A stretch of DNA of 64,000 bases from Draconibacterium halophilum (GTDB lineage Bacteria > Bacteroidota > Bacteroidia > Bacteroidales > Prolixibacteraceae). A program made the position numbers and the translations under genes. Within the stretch, counting starts at the first letter, position 1; the number at the start of each line of letters is the position of its first letter. Under the pieces are notes generated by a model that was not told the origin of the DNA, searched no databases, and was given only the letters and a program-made list of their open reading frames with translations. The stretch spans positions 2,426,001 to 2,490,000 of the forward strand of contig NZ_CP048409.1 of assembly GCF_010448835.1 (NCBI RefSeq), in the 5' to 3' direction. Of the stretch, positions 45,017 to 54,191 are shown in pieces.

Positions 45017-46336
45017 ATGACGTTAGAATTTTGGCAGGAGGAGTTTGAGACCCTGGAGAAGAAAGATTTGCAACAGCTTCAGCTTGAGCGACTGAATAAA
45101 ACAATTGAGAGTGCTTGCCGCTCGTTGTTTTACGGTGAATTGTACAGCAAAAAGAAAATAAAACCGGGTGTTATAAAGGACATTTCGCAGATTACGGAAT
45201 TACCTTTTACCACAAAACAGGATCTTCGCGATAATTTTCCGTATGGCTTTTTAAGCTTACCGAAAAAAGACATTATCAGGTTGCACAGTTCAAGTGGAAC
45301 TACCGGAAATCCAACTGTAATTTTTCATAACCGCCACGATCTGGATTCGTGGGCAAACCTAATGGCACGCTCACTGTTTTGTGCAGGAGTTCGCGATACC
45401 GATGTTTTTCAGAATATCTGTGGCTACGGCTTGTTTACCGGCGGATTGGGTTTTCAGTATGGTATTGAAACGCTGGGCGCTTTAAGTATTCCTGCCGGAG
45501 CAGGAAACAGCTTGCGCCAGATTAAACTGATGCGCGATTACGGAACAACAGCGGCACATGCTATTCCTAGTTACCTGGGGCGTTTGTACGAAGTTTTTGA
45601 GGCTGAAGGTCTGGATCCGAAAAAGGATACACAACTAAAAACACTGGTTATTGGAGCTGAGCCACACACCGATGCACAACGCAAACGTATTGAAGAAATG
45701 TATGGAGTACGAGCTTTTAATTCGTTTGGACTTTCTGAAATGAATGGCCCGGGCGTGGCATTTGAGTGCACGCACCAAAACGGTCTGCACATTTGGGAAG
45801 ATTCGTATTTGGTGGAAATTATCGATCCTGAAACACTTCAGCCCGTTCCGGACGGCGAATATGGGGAACTGGTAATGACAACGCTCGATCGTGAAGCCAT
45901 GCCCTTAATTCGCTACCGAACCCGCGATATTACTCGAATTATTCCGGGAGAATGTGAATGTGGACGCACACATCGCCGCATCGACAGGATTACCGGCCGA
46001 TCGGACGATATGTTCATTATAAAAGGTTGTAATGTATTCCCGATGCAAATTGAGGGTGTATTGATGAAAATTCCTGAGGTGGGATCGGATTATATGATCA
46101 ACCTGGAAACGATGAACGGCGCCGATGAAATGGTGGTAGAAGTGGAAGTGAAATCTGATTGGTTTAGGGGAGATATAAAACGCCTGGATAGCCTGAGCAA
46201 AACCATTACCCGCCAGATTCGCGACGAAGTGCTGGCAAAACCGATAGTGAAGCTGGTGGAAGCCGGGTCCATTCCAAAATCGGAAGGAAAGGCTATTCGC
46301 GTTACCGATAACCGTAAAAACGGACTTTTGAATTAG
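45017..46336 (+). CDS. paaK: Phenylacetate--CoA ligase (copy 1)
   Basis: This 439-residue adenylate-forming ligase makes aryl-acetyl-CoA from aryl-acetate, ATP and CoA, or runs in reverse with IorAB to gain energy. Key motifs are HSSSGTTGNPTVIFHNRHD (P-loop, near residue 92), GYGLFTGGLGFQYG (near 136), FNSFGLSEMNGPGVAFEC and YRTRDITRI, then the hinge RITGRSDDMFIIKGCNVFP. It starts 3 bp after the porin and precedes an ACT-domain gene. It is a diverged paralogue of the copy at 49.3 kb, so the two may prefer different aryl acids (phenyl-, hydroxyphenyl- or indole-acetate). Confidence 0.93.
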   Translation: MTLEFWQEEFETLEKKDLQQLQLERLNKTIESACRSLFYGELYSKKKIKPGVIKDISQITELPFTTKQDLRDNFPYGFLSLPKKDIIRLHSSSGTTGNPTVIFHNRHDLDSWANLMARSLFCAGVRDTDVFQNICGYGLFTGGLGFQYGIETLGALSIPAGAGNSLRQIKLMRDYGTTAAHAIPSYLGRLYEVFEAEGLDPKKDTQLKTLVIGAEPHTDAQRKRIEEMYGVRAFNSFGLSEMNGPGVAFECTHQNGLHIWEDSYLVEIIDPETLQPVPDGEYGELVMTTLDREAMPLIRYRTRDITRIIPGECECGRTHRRIDRITGRSDDMFIIKGCNVFPMQIEGVLMKIPEVGSDYMINLETMNGADEMVVEVEVKSDWFRGDIKRLDSLSKTITRQIRDEVLAKPIVKLVEAGSIPKSEGKAIRVTDNRKNGLLN

Positions 46337-46477
46337 TTGACAGTCACAGTTAACAGTCAACAGTATTGAGATAAAAATTAAATCAAACCAATAAAAAATG
46401 GAAGAGCAGAAAAGAATGGAAAAAGGAGCTGCCGTTTAAATACAGGTAGTTTGCTTCTGTCTTCCAGCTTTAAAACT

Positions 46478-46915
46478 ATGGCTTACGAAGTATCAATATT
46501 TCTCGAAAATAAGATCGGTCATTTCGAACGGATTACAAGTGTGTTGAAAGAAGCTCAAATCAATATCCGGTCGATGGCAATAAACGATACCGCAAACGGC
46601 TGGGGAATTCTCAACCTGATTGTCAACGACCCTAAAAAGGCAAAAAAGGCACTTTCTGAAAAAGGAGTGTCAGTGGCGCTGCGCAAAGTAATAGCACTTG
46701 AAATGCGAGATGAAGCGGGTGGCCTCGATGATTTGCTGATGGAAGTGGCCAGGGCCGAAGTAAATTTCGACAATGCTGTTGGCCGCGTGATCACTGAAAC
46801 ACAAAAAGCTATTCTGATATTGAATGTTGATGATTATGCCGAATCAATAAAAAAACTGAAAAAACAAGGCGTGCAAATCATCGACGACCAAACCGTTTAC
46901 GGAACCAGTCAATAA
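46478..46915 (+). CDS. Double-ACT-domain protein (copy 1)
   Basis: This 145-residue protein consists of two ACT domains, small amino-acid-binding folds. The first begins YEVSIFLENKIGHFERIT. The second begins around IALEMRDEAGGLDDLLM. The start MAYEVSIF (46478) matches the paralogues at 48829 and 50630; the ATG at 46451 is out of line with them. There is no catalytic domain. Such genes accompany paaK in many anaerobes, and binding of aromatic amino acids as a regulatory signal is an inference from the fold and setting. Confidence 0.88.
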   Translation: MAYEVSIFLENKIGHFERITSVLKEAQINIRSMAINDTANGWGILNLIVNDPKKAKKALSEKGVSVALRKVIALEMRDEAGGLDDLLMEVARAEVNFDNAVGRVITETQKAILILNVDDYAESIKKLKKQGVQIIDDQTVYGTSQ

Positions 46916-46944
46916 AAAAACTCAACCAAAAAACTAAAAAACTT

Positions 46945-47124
46945 ATGCTTGGAATCAACGATCCCGGGATAATTCTCGGCTACCTTTTATCAGTGGTAGG
47001 TTTAATTGCCTGTGTGGTTTACGGGGCATTAAACTGGAATAAAGGAATGGAAACCAGTACCGACGAAATTCAGCGCGACCTGGATTGGGAAGAAAAAGAC
47101 GAACATTTAAAAGACGAAATTTAA
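46945..47124 (+). CDS. Small membrane partner of the sodium symporter
   Basis: This 59-residue protein has one hydrophobic helix (GIILGYLLSVVGLIACVVYG, about 8-27) and then the conserved-looking ALNWNKG and an acidic tail (DLDWEEKDEHLKDEI). The opening MLGINDPGIILGYLLS agrees with the 'symporter small accessory protein' group found before SSS-family transporters. It ends 10 bp before the symporter start, in the same direction. It is probably a structural or regulatory subunit of that transporter. It is easy to miss because of its size. Confidence 0.8.
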   Translation: MLGINDPGIILGYLLSVVGLIACVVYGALNWNKGMETSTDEIQRDLDWEEKDEHLKDEI

Positions 47125-47134
47125 AACAACTGCT

Positions 47135-48721
47135 ATGAACACTTTTACCTTGGGATTGGTAGTTGTAATCTACCTTTTAGTTATTGCTTATCTCGGATAC
47201 CGGGGCTACAGCCAAACAAAAACGGCAAAAGATTATTTACTTGCCGGAAGAGATATTCATCCTTTTGTGATGGCTATGTCATACGGAGCCACTTTTATTT
47301 CTACCTCGGCTATTATTGGTTTTGGTGGAATTGCCGGTGTGTACGGAATGGGATTGATTTGGTTAACGGCGCTAAATATAATCATTGGCGTATTTATCGC
47401 TTTTATATTTTTTGGGCGCGTTACCCGAAAAATGGGGCATAACCTCGATGCTCATACGTTTCCCGAATTCCTGGGAAACCGTTTTCAGTCGAAAAAAATT
47501 CAAATGATCAGTGGGGCTGTAATATTTGTTTCTATGCCACTTTATGCCGCCGTAGTACTTATTGGTGGTGCTCGTTTTATCGAAAGTATTTTTGAAATTG
47601 ATTTTTCGCTGGCACTCACTTTTTTCTCCATTATAATTGCAGCGTATGTAATTGCCGGTGGATTAAAAGGAGTAATGTACACCGACGCACTGCAGGGAAG
47701 TATTATGTTCCTGAGTTTGTTTTTCCTTTTGATTGTTACTTACCAGAAACTCGGCGGTGTTAGTGCTGCTCATCATGCACTTACCAATATGATTGATTTA
47801 GTACCCGACAACCTCAAAGCCGCCGGTCATGAAGGCTGGACAGCTTTCCCGAAAATGAATTCGCCGTGGTGGTGGGCTTTAACAACGAATATTATTCTAG
47901 GCGTTGGAATTGGGGTATTGGCTCAACCACAGCTTATTGTACGTTTTATGACTGTAAAAAGTAACCGCGAACTGAACCGTGCGGTACTGATTGGTGGTAT
48001 CTTTATTTTTGTGGTTACTGGTTTTATTTATACTGTGGGAGCACTTTCCAATGTGTATTTTTACAACGAATCGGGGCAGTTAGCTATTCAGTTTGCCCAG
48101 GGAAATGTCGACCTGATTATTCCTGAATATATTAATGCGGCTATGCCCGAATGGTTTGTTTACCTGTTTATGCTGGCATTACTTTCAGCCGGAATGTCAA
48201 CCCTTAGTTCGCAGTTCCACGCAATGGGAACTTCGCTGGGCCGCGATTTTATTGAAAATGTTTTTCCTAAAAAGAAATTTAACTCCATGCTGTTATCGAA
48301 ATTATCAATAATTGTTGCAATAATCATCAGTATAATAATTGGTTATAAACTGCCGGGAAGTATTGTTGCACGCGGAACAGCCATTTTCTTTGGTATTTGT
48401 GCGGCAGCCTTTTTGCCGGTTTATTTTGCGGCACTGTACTGGAAACGGGCAACAAAAACAGCTGCCGTTTGGAGTATTTTGTCGGGCCTGGTGGCGAGTG
48501 CTTTTGCCCTAACTTTTATGCATGCAAAAGAATCGGAACCACTGGGTATTTGTCAGGCACTTTTTGGAAAACCTACACTGGCAAACGAGTTCCCGTGGAT
48601 GATCGTCGACCCGATTATGATTGCAATGCCGGTATCGATTGTTGTTTTGGTGGCTGTTTCTATGTTCTCTCAAAAAACATCCGACGAACATTTGGCAAAC
48701 TGTTACCACGGAATAAAATAG
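47135..48721 (+). CDS. Sodium:solute symporter (SSS family)
   Basis: This 528-residue inner-membrane transporter has about 13 helices, typical of the LeuT-fold SSS family. Family cues are DYLLAGRDIHPFVMAMSYGA near residue 34, GGLKGVMYTDALQGSIMF near 174 and ALLSAGMSTLSSQFHAMGTS near 350, the last matching the Na2-site helix. It lies between ACT-domain genes and after its small partner, inside a phenylacetate-CoA ligase unit, so an aromatic acid or amino acid is the likely substrate. Closely similar transporters take up proline, pantothenate or acetate. Confidence 0.88.
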   Translation: MNTFTLGLVVVIYLLVIAYLGYRGYSQTKTAKDYLLAGRDIHPFVMAMSYGATFISTSAIIGFGGIAGVYGMGLIWLTALNIIIGVFIAFIFFGRVTRKMGHNLDAHTFPEFLGNRFQSKKIQMISGAVIFVSMPLYAAVVLIGGARFIESIFEIDFSLALTFFSIIIAAYVIAGGLKGVMYTDALQGSIMFLSLFFLLIVTYQKLGGVSAAHHALTNMIDLVPDNLKAAGHEGWTAFPKMNSPWWWALTTNIILGVGIGVLAQPQLIVRFMTVKSNRELNRAVLIGGIFIFVVTGFIYTVGALSNVYFYNESGQLAIQFAQGNVDLIIPEYINAAMPEWFVYLFMLALLSAGMSTLSSQFHAMGTSLGRDFIENVFPKKKFNSMLLSKLSIIVAIIISIIIGYKLPGSIVARGTAIFFGICAAAFLPVYFAALYWKRATKTAAVWSILSGLVASAFALTFMHAKESEPLGICQALFGKPTLANEFPWMIVDPIMIAMPVSIVVLVAVSMFSQKTSDEHLANCYHGIK

Positions 48722-48828
48722 AAGAAAAGGTTTTAATTGCAGTGAAATAATGATTTTGATGGGGAATCTTTACCTGAGAAACTTTATTTTTACAGTAATC
48801 ATGTTGAATAAACTAAAAAACTACAATT

Positions 48829-49260
48829 ATGGCATTTGAAATATCAGTATTTCTAGAAAACAAAATCACACATTTTGAAGCGGTTACTGCGCTGTTAAAA
48901 AAAGAAGGAATTAATATTCGTACGCTTACTTTAAATAACATGGCACACGGCTGGGGCGTATTAAGTTTGCTGGTCGATCAGCCCGATGAAGCCTATAAAA
49001 TTCTCGCCGATCATGGAAACTCGGTGGCCATGAAAGAGGTAATAGCTCTTGAAATGAAAGATGAAGCGGGTGGCCTGGATGAAATTCTGATGAAGATTGC
49101 TCGTGCCGGGATTCATATTGAAACTGCTTACACACGCCTGATTGCCGAGAATAATCTTGCGGTGCTGTTGCTTGAAGTCCCCGATGTTTTGGAGGCTGTT
49201 CGTCGTTTGGAAATCAACCATGTGAAAATCCTTGAAGACAAAGTAGTTTACGGAAAATAG
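48829..49260 (+). CDS. Double-ACT-domain protein (copy 2)
   Basis: This 143-residue paralogue of the protein at 46478 begins AFEISVFLENKITHFEAVTA, with the second ACT repeat from about ALEMKDEAGGLDEILMK. It lies between the symporter and the second paaK gene. Copies 1 and 2 resemble each other more than copy 3. It has no enzymatic residues and is presumably a sensor of an aromatic amino acid, or a subunit that tunes the adjoining ligase. Confidence 0.88.
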   Translation: MAFEISVFLENKITHFEAVTALLKKEGINIRTLTLNNMAHGWGVLSLLVDQPDEAYKILADHGNSVAMKEVIALEMKDEAGGLDEILMKIARAGIHIETAYTRLIAENNLAVLLLEVPDVLEAVRRLEINHVKILEDKVVYGK

Positions 49261-49325
49261 CATCCGGTGAATGCCAGATTGTAGAAAAAAGACAACATGT
49301 AAAACCAAAGATCAACAAAAATTTT

Positions 49326-50624
49326 ATGATTTGGAATGAAAAGATAGAATGCGCCTCTCGCGATGAGATGGCCGCTGTTCAAAGCGAACGGTTGAAACAA
49401 ACTGTTCAGCGTATTTACCACAATATACCCAGCTACCGCGCAAAAATGCAGGAAATTGGGATGCTACCCGGCGATGTTCGATCTGTGGAAGATTTAAAAA
49501 ACCTGCCGTTCACCAACAAAACCGACTTACGCGATAACTACCCGTTTGGAATGTTTACCGTACCCATGAGCGAAATTGTGCGTGTCCATGCCAGCTCGGG
49601 AACTACCGGAAAACCAACCGTTGTTGGCTACACCCGAAACGATTTGAGCATGTGGGCAGAAGTGGTTACCCGCTCGCTCTGTATGTCGGGTGTTACGCGC
49701 AACGACATTGTGCAGGTGGCCTATGGTTACGGACTGTTTACCGGTGGTTTGGGGTTGCATTACGGAACCGAAAATCTTGGTGCAACGGTAATTCCAATTT
49801 CAGGTGGAAATACAAAAAAGCAAATTCAGCTGATGCAGGATTTTGGTTCGTCGGTAATTGCCTGTACACCATCGTATGCTTTGTTTTTGGCGGAAGTGAT
49901 GCAGGAAATGGGTATCGACCCCGAAGAGCTGAAACTGCGTGTTGGAATTTTTGGTGCCGAGCCGTGGAGCGAAAGTATGCGTAAGGAAATTGAAGCAAAA
50001 CTGAAGTTGAAAGCCATTGATATTTATGGTTTGAGTGAAGTGATTGGTCCCGGCGTATCGTGCGAGTGCGAGCACCAAGTTGGCATGCACGTTAACGAAG
50101 ATCATTTTATTCCGGAAATTCTCGATACCGAAACGCTGGAGCCTGTGGCGCCGGGTGAAGTAGGAGAGCTGGTGTTTTCAACCATCACCAAAGAGGGGAT
50201 TCCAATTTTGCGTTACCGTACCCGCGATCTTACCCGCTTAATTTACGATAAATGCGAATGTGGACGTACACTGGTGCGTATGGAAAAATGCAAAGGCCGT
50301 TCGGATGATATGCTGATTATTCGCGGGGTGAATGTATTCCCGTCGCAAATTGAAAGTGTATTGCTCGAGATGAGCGAAACAGAACCACACTATCTGCTAA
50401 TTGTAGAACGCGAAGGAACACTCGACATACTGAAACTGATGGTGGAAGTGCAGGAGCAGTTCTTCTCGGATGAAGTGCGCGAACTGGAGAAACTGAAAAA
50501 GAAAATCACGCATAATATTCAAAGTACGCTTGGTATTTCGGTAGATGTAAAACTGGTGGAACCAAAAACTATTGAGCGTACCGCCGGAAAAGCAAAACGT
50601 GTAATCGATAACCGTAAAATCTAA
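49326..50624 (+). CDS. paaK: Phenylacetate--CoA ligase (copy 2)
   Basis: This 432-residue adenylate-forming ligase is homologous to the 45.0-kb copy. P-loop ASSGTTGKPTVVGYTRND is near residue 92, and YGYGLFTGGLGLHYGTENLG, IYGLSEVIGPGVSCECEHQ, YRTRDLTRL and RSDDMLIIRGVNVFPSQIE follow in order. The third ACT-domain gene starts 5 bp after its stop. Two ligases within one transcript imply two aryl-acid substrates or opposite physiological directions. Confidence 0.94.
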   Translation: MIWNEKIECASRDEMAAVQSERLKQTVQRIYHNIPSYRAKMQEIGMLPGDVRSVEDLKNLPFTNKTDLRDNYPFGMFTVPMSEIVRVHASSGTTGKPTVVGYTRNDLSMWAEVVTRSLCMSGVTRNDIVQVAYGYGLFTGGLGLHYGTENLGATVIPISGGNTKKQIQLMQDFGSSVIACTPSYALFLAEVMQEMGIDPEELKLRVGIFGAEPWSESMRKEIEAKLKLKAIDIYGLSEVIGPGVSCECEHQVGMHVNEDHFIPEILDTETLEPVAPGEVGELVFSTITKEGIPILRYRTRDLTRLIYDKCECGRTLVRMEKCKGRSDDMLIIRGVNVFPSQIESVLLEMSETEPHYLLIVEREGTLDILKLMVEVQEQFFSDEVRELEKLKKKITHNIQSTLGISVDVKLVEPKTIERTAGKAKRVIDNRKI

Positions 50625-50629
50625 ACACC

Positions 50630-51058
50630 ATGATCATAAAACAAGTATCCGTTTTTTTAGAGAACAAAAGTGGAAGATTAAACGAAGTAACTCAAATATT
50701 GGCCGATGCCGGTGTTAACCTGTCGGCTTTTACCATTGCTGACACATCCGATTTTGGAATCCTGCGTATGATTGTTTCCGATCCCGAAAAGGCATGTACG
50801 GTGTTAAAAGAAAATGCATTTTCAGTTAAAACCACAGAAGTTGTTTTGGCCAAAACACCAAATAAGCCGGGAAGCCTGAGTAAACTGCTCGATATTCTGC
50901 AACAGGAAGAAGTATTTATTGAATACATGTACGCTTTTTCGATGAAGGATGAAGGAGCCGTTACTGTTATTCGCCCTACACGTGTTGAACGTTGCGTGGA
51001 AATGCTGCAAAAACATAAAACCGAACTGATTCGGGCTGATGAACTTTATCAATTCTAG
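50630..51058 (+). CDS. Double-ACT-domain protein (copy 3)
   Basis: This 142-residue protein with two ACT repeats (IKQVSVFLENKSGRLNEVTQ from residue 3; LAKTPNKPGSLSKLLDIL from about 75) is more diverged from copies 1 and 2. It ends the operon and is followed by a hairpin terminator. This version is the one most often seen directly beside paaK in Bacteroidetes and clostridia. Confidence 0.88.
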   Translation: MIIKQVSVFLENKSGRLNEVTQILADAGVNLSAFTIADTSDFGILRMIVSDPEKACTVLKENAFSVKTTEVVLAKTPNKPGSLSKLLDILQQEEVFIEYMYAFSMKDEGAVTVIRPTRVERCVEMLQKHKTELIRADELYQF

Positions 51059-51080
51059 TTCATTCTGCGAAGAAGATACG

Positions 51081-51139
51081 GAAGCGGATTTTCGGGAAAT
51101 CAATTAAAGATTTCTGCCCGTAAATCCGCTTTTCTTTTG
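51081..51139 (+). terminator. Terminator of the arylacetate unit
   Basis: GAAGCGGATTT (51081-51091) pairs with AAATCCGCTTTTC (51122-51134), supported by an inner CGGG/CCCG pair; T-rich sequence follows. Confidence 0.75.
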
Positions 51140-51242
51140 CCTCTTTCCGGTCCCCGGTTAATAAATCTTTAACCGCTAATTTTATAATCTTTTCCAATAA
51201 CCCGATGTTTATCGTAAATTAGTGGTTCAAAACGATAAAAAC

Positions 51243-51977
51243 ATGGAAGTACTAGGAATTGATTTTGGAGGATCGGGAATTAAAGGAGCAATTGTGGATA
51301 CCAAAACCGGTGAACTGGTTACAGAACGACACCGAATTGAAACTCCGCAACCTGCAACTCCTGATGCTGTGGCGGAGGTGATGGCACAACTTACTGAGCA
51401 TTTTAACTGGAAAGGAAAAGTTGGCGTTGGTGTTCCCGCTGTAGTAAAAAACGGCGTGATGTTAACCGCAGCAAACATCGATAAAAGTTGGATCGGACAG
51501 GAAGTAAATAAGAAACTATCAGAAAAAACCGGTTGCGAGGTGGAGTGCGTTAATGACGCTGATGCCGCCGGAATTGCCGAAATACATTTTGGTGCCGGAG
51601 CCAAAGTAAAGGGAATGGTATTTTTACTAACTGTCGGTACCGGAATCGGAACCGTTATTTTTATCGACAAGCACCTGGTGCCGAACCTTGAGTTGGGACA
51701 CCTTGAATTCAAAGGCAAAACCATTGAACGCTATTCGGCGGATTCGGTTCGAAAACGAAAAGACTTGTCGTGGAATGAATGGGGATCACGATTTAATAAA
51801 GCACTGGATTATTACGATAAGATGTTTAATCCCATCCTGTTTATTATTGGTGGGGGAGTGAGTAAAAAAATGGAGAAATTTCAGGATTGTATCAAACTGG
51901 ATACACCGGTAGTACCTGCCGAAATGGAAAACAACGCCGGTATTATCGGCGCTGCTTTAAATATGGTTTATAAGTAA
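51243..51977 (+). CDS. ppgK: Polyphosphate glucokinase (ROK family)
   Basis: This 244-residue sugar kinase phosphorylates glucose using polyphosphate and perhaps ATP. The start MEVLGIDFGGSGIKGAIVDT (51243) has the phosphate-1 motif; an upstream start at 51222 adds seven unlikely residues. LLTVGTGIGTVIFID is the phosphate-2 region. LELGHLEFKGKTIERYSAD and LSWNEWGSRFNKALDYYDKM are the segments that distinguish PPGK from other ROK kinases. IIGGGVSKKMEKF closes the fold. Single gene behind a terminator. Confidence 0.88.
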   Translation: MEVLGIDFGGSGIKGAIVDTKTGELVTERHRIETPQPATPDAVAEVMAQLTEHFNWKGKVGVGVPAVVKNGVMLTAANIDKSWIGQEVNKKLSEKTGCEVECVNDADAAGIAEIHFGAGAKVKGMVFLLTVGTGIGTVIFIDKHLVPNLELGHLEFKGKTIERYSADSVRKRKDLSWNEWGSRFNKALDYYDKMFNPILFIIGGGVSKKMEKFQDCIKLDTPVVPAEMENNAGIIGAALNMVYK

Positions 51978-51997
51978 TGAGTTGCCGGTGAATTCCA

Positions 51998-53053
51998 TCA
52001 GTGGGCATCATTATGTTTCTTTACGATTCTCACAACCCGCCTGTATACAATTTCCATTATACTCCATTCGTATCCTTCAAAATCGGTAGTATTTACAAAT
52101 TGAATAACAACCGTGTCGATGTCTTTGTGGTATTTGGCAATACTCATATATCCCGGCATTAACCCGGTGTGATCGTACACATAAATGGAGGAGTAGATTT
52201 CCTGCTCGCCATCGTTAAACACCGATCCATCGTTTAATGCACGCAGGAAAATGCCAAGGTCTTCGGCACTGGCAACCATCGATGTAAGTTTGGTTCCGTA
52301 ATCTTCGGCTTTAATATCTTCTTCAATCCCAACATAATAACCACTCATTACATCGTCGAAATTTTGCTCGTTAACTGATCCATACGTATTTTTCAGCCCA
52401 AGTGGATTCAGAATTTCCTTTTTAATTATTTGAAAAACATCTTCTCCTGTCACTTTTTCAATCAGCATGGAAATCAACAAATAGTTGGTGTTCGAGTATC
52501 TATACTTTGCATCGGGAGCAAAGTCGGCCGGTAAATCAAGTATGAGCTCAAGTGCCTCCTCTCTACTCGATGGTGGAGTAGCCCAAAAGTTTGGCGTATC
52601 GGTTAAATTCGGAATTCCGCTGCGGTGCTGCACCATCATTCTTAGTGTGATTTTGTCAGCGTTTTCAATTCTTCCTACCAATTCCGGAAAATAATCGGCC
52701 AGTGTTTTATCGAGCGACAAACGTCCGTCGCTAACCAATTTGGTAACGGCAATCGCATTATACAGCTTACTGATACTGGCAATTTTGAACAATGAATGAG
52801 GATCGGCAGGAATCTTGTTTTCTCTGTTATTGTATCCGGAAGCATAAAAAGCAGGTTCTTTTCCGGCTTCGTCAACGTAAACGATTATTCCGTCGAAACC
52901 ATATTTTATGCTTTTATCGAGTTGGCCCTGAACGGTATCAGGGAGTGGAGTAAGCATAATTTTCAACAATAACCACGGAACAAAAAATAGTGATATGGCC
53001 GTTCCTGTAAATAGCATAATTCTGATTATTAGTGTTGTTTGTTTCTTTTTCAT
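51998..53053 (-). CDS. Serine hydrolase, beta-lactamase/D-Ala-D-Ala carboxypeptidase family
   Basis: This 351-residue membrane-anchored class C-type serine hydrolase (Pfam Beta-lactamase) has an N-terminal helix at about 8-33. The catalytic SxxK motif is Ser93-Ile-Ser-Lys96. The YxN motif occurs in KYRYSNTNYLL near residue 183. The C-terminal HTG-like motif is YDHTGLMPGY near 295. Members act on D-amino-acid peptides or esters; this one need not confer drug resistance. It lies 29 bp from the next minus-strand gene, an acyltransferase, so they may be co-transcribed. Confidence 0.88.
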   Translation of the reverse strand: MKKKQTTLIIRIMLFTGTAISLFFVPWLLLKIMLTPLPDTVQGQLDKSIKYGFDGIIVYVDEAGKEPAFYASGYNNRENKIPADPHSLFKIASISKLYNAIAVTKLVSDGRLSLDKTLADYFPELVGRIENADKITLRMMVQHRSGIPNLTDTPNFWATPPSSREEALELILDLPADFAPDAKYRYSNTNYLLISMLIEKVTGEDVFQIIKKEILNPLGLKNTYGSVNEQNFDDVMSGYYVGIEEDIKAEDYGTKLTSMVASAEDLGIFLRALNDGSVFNDGEQEIYSSIYVYDHTGLMPGYMSIAKYHKDIDTVVIQFVNTTDFEGYEWSIMEIVYRRVVRIVKKHNDAH

Positions 53054-53082
53054 TATCGCAATATTATATTGGATGAAGCATT

Positions 53083-54176
53083 TTATACTGCCTTCTGCAA
53101 CAGTCTCTTCCCAATTTTGTTGAATTTTGGTTTTAATCCAAACAGCGGTCTTAAAAACCCGATTCGCCTGATCATAAACTCATAAATAAAATAACACATG
53201 GCGAATGTAAATGCTGTTATGGCAATGAATTTTAACATTGGCGGCAATTGCAGAGGCAGAATTAATAGTGAGCCTGCATATAAAACAAACATATGAATTA
53301 TATATACAGGATAAGCAGCCTGACTTAAATAGCTGAGCGCCTTACTTGGTCTGTTGAGGTATTGGTAACCCAGACCAAAAACGCCAAATATCCAGCAATT
53401 TGATTCGATGGCCATAAGATAATTGGGTGACGTTGTTTCGAATACCATCAATCTGATTACATATAAAACCACAGCTAATCCCATGTACAACCATTTCCAT
53501 TTCGATACGGTTTGCCAAAATACTTGTCCGGTGTACACAAACAGAAAGCCAAAAAAGAAGGCAAGCAGGCCGAGAAAAAATCCATGCCATGTTTCAGCGT
53601 AAACTGAATAAATTTGAGGATTTACAATGAGTGCCTCCAAAACAAAAAAGATGGATAATGCCAAAGGGGTAAGTGGATTTTTCATTAAAAAGGATAGCCC
53701 TTTTCTGAATTTCCCTTCTTCCTTTTTTTTCAGATAAAAGAAAAGAGGAGTGAGAATTAGCACATAAATGAAGATATTTCCAAGGAACCATAAATGTCCG
53801 GCATGAGGGTAATAACTCATGGGTAAATTGTAGAATTTCTGAAATATGATAAAATGAAGCGGTGCGATGGCCAGCACCCCAAAAATTAGGGGATCAGAAT
53901 CCGGCGTGTACGTTCGGTAAGCAACTGTGGATAATTTCGTTTTTGCATGGCAAAAAATAAACCCATACCAGATACATAAAATAAAAGCGGAATTCGCCAA
54001 ATATTTAGCAGTGTCATCGGTTTCCATAAATTTTCAAGAGGTTCGCTGCTTTTAATAAAGCCAACAAACATAGCCCACGGCTGGAAAACAATGGCTATGT
54101 GGTAAATGAGTAATAAGCCAATTGCCACAACACGCAACCAATCAATATCGTATCTTCTCTCTGTTTTCATATTCAT
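53083..54176 (-). pseudogene. Acyltransferase-3 family membrane protein, frameshifted
   Basis: Two frames combine into a membrane acyltransferase of about 364 residues. The first (from 54176) begins RRYDIDWLRVVAIGLLLIYH, the family's catalytic-histidine start, and stops after TERTRRILIP. The second carries LIFGVLAIAPLHFIIFQKF onward, with about nine further helices and WFLGNIFIYVLI, to the stop at 53083. One extra C in the four-C run (minus strand of 53889-53892) would join ILIP to LIFGV without other change. It would transfer an acyl group to an envelope sugar or lipid. One-base deletion or read error. Confidence 0.85.
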
Positions 54177-54191
54177 TTAGCTTTAATTTGA

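Noticed and set aside
51998..53053. Antibiotic-resistance beta-lactamase
   Set aside because: SxxK and YxN motifs are shared by many esterases and D-peptidases; the membrane anchor and setting give no support for resistance.
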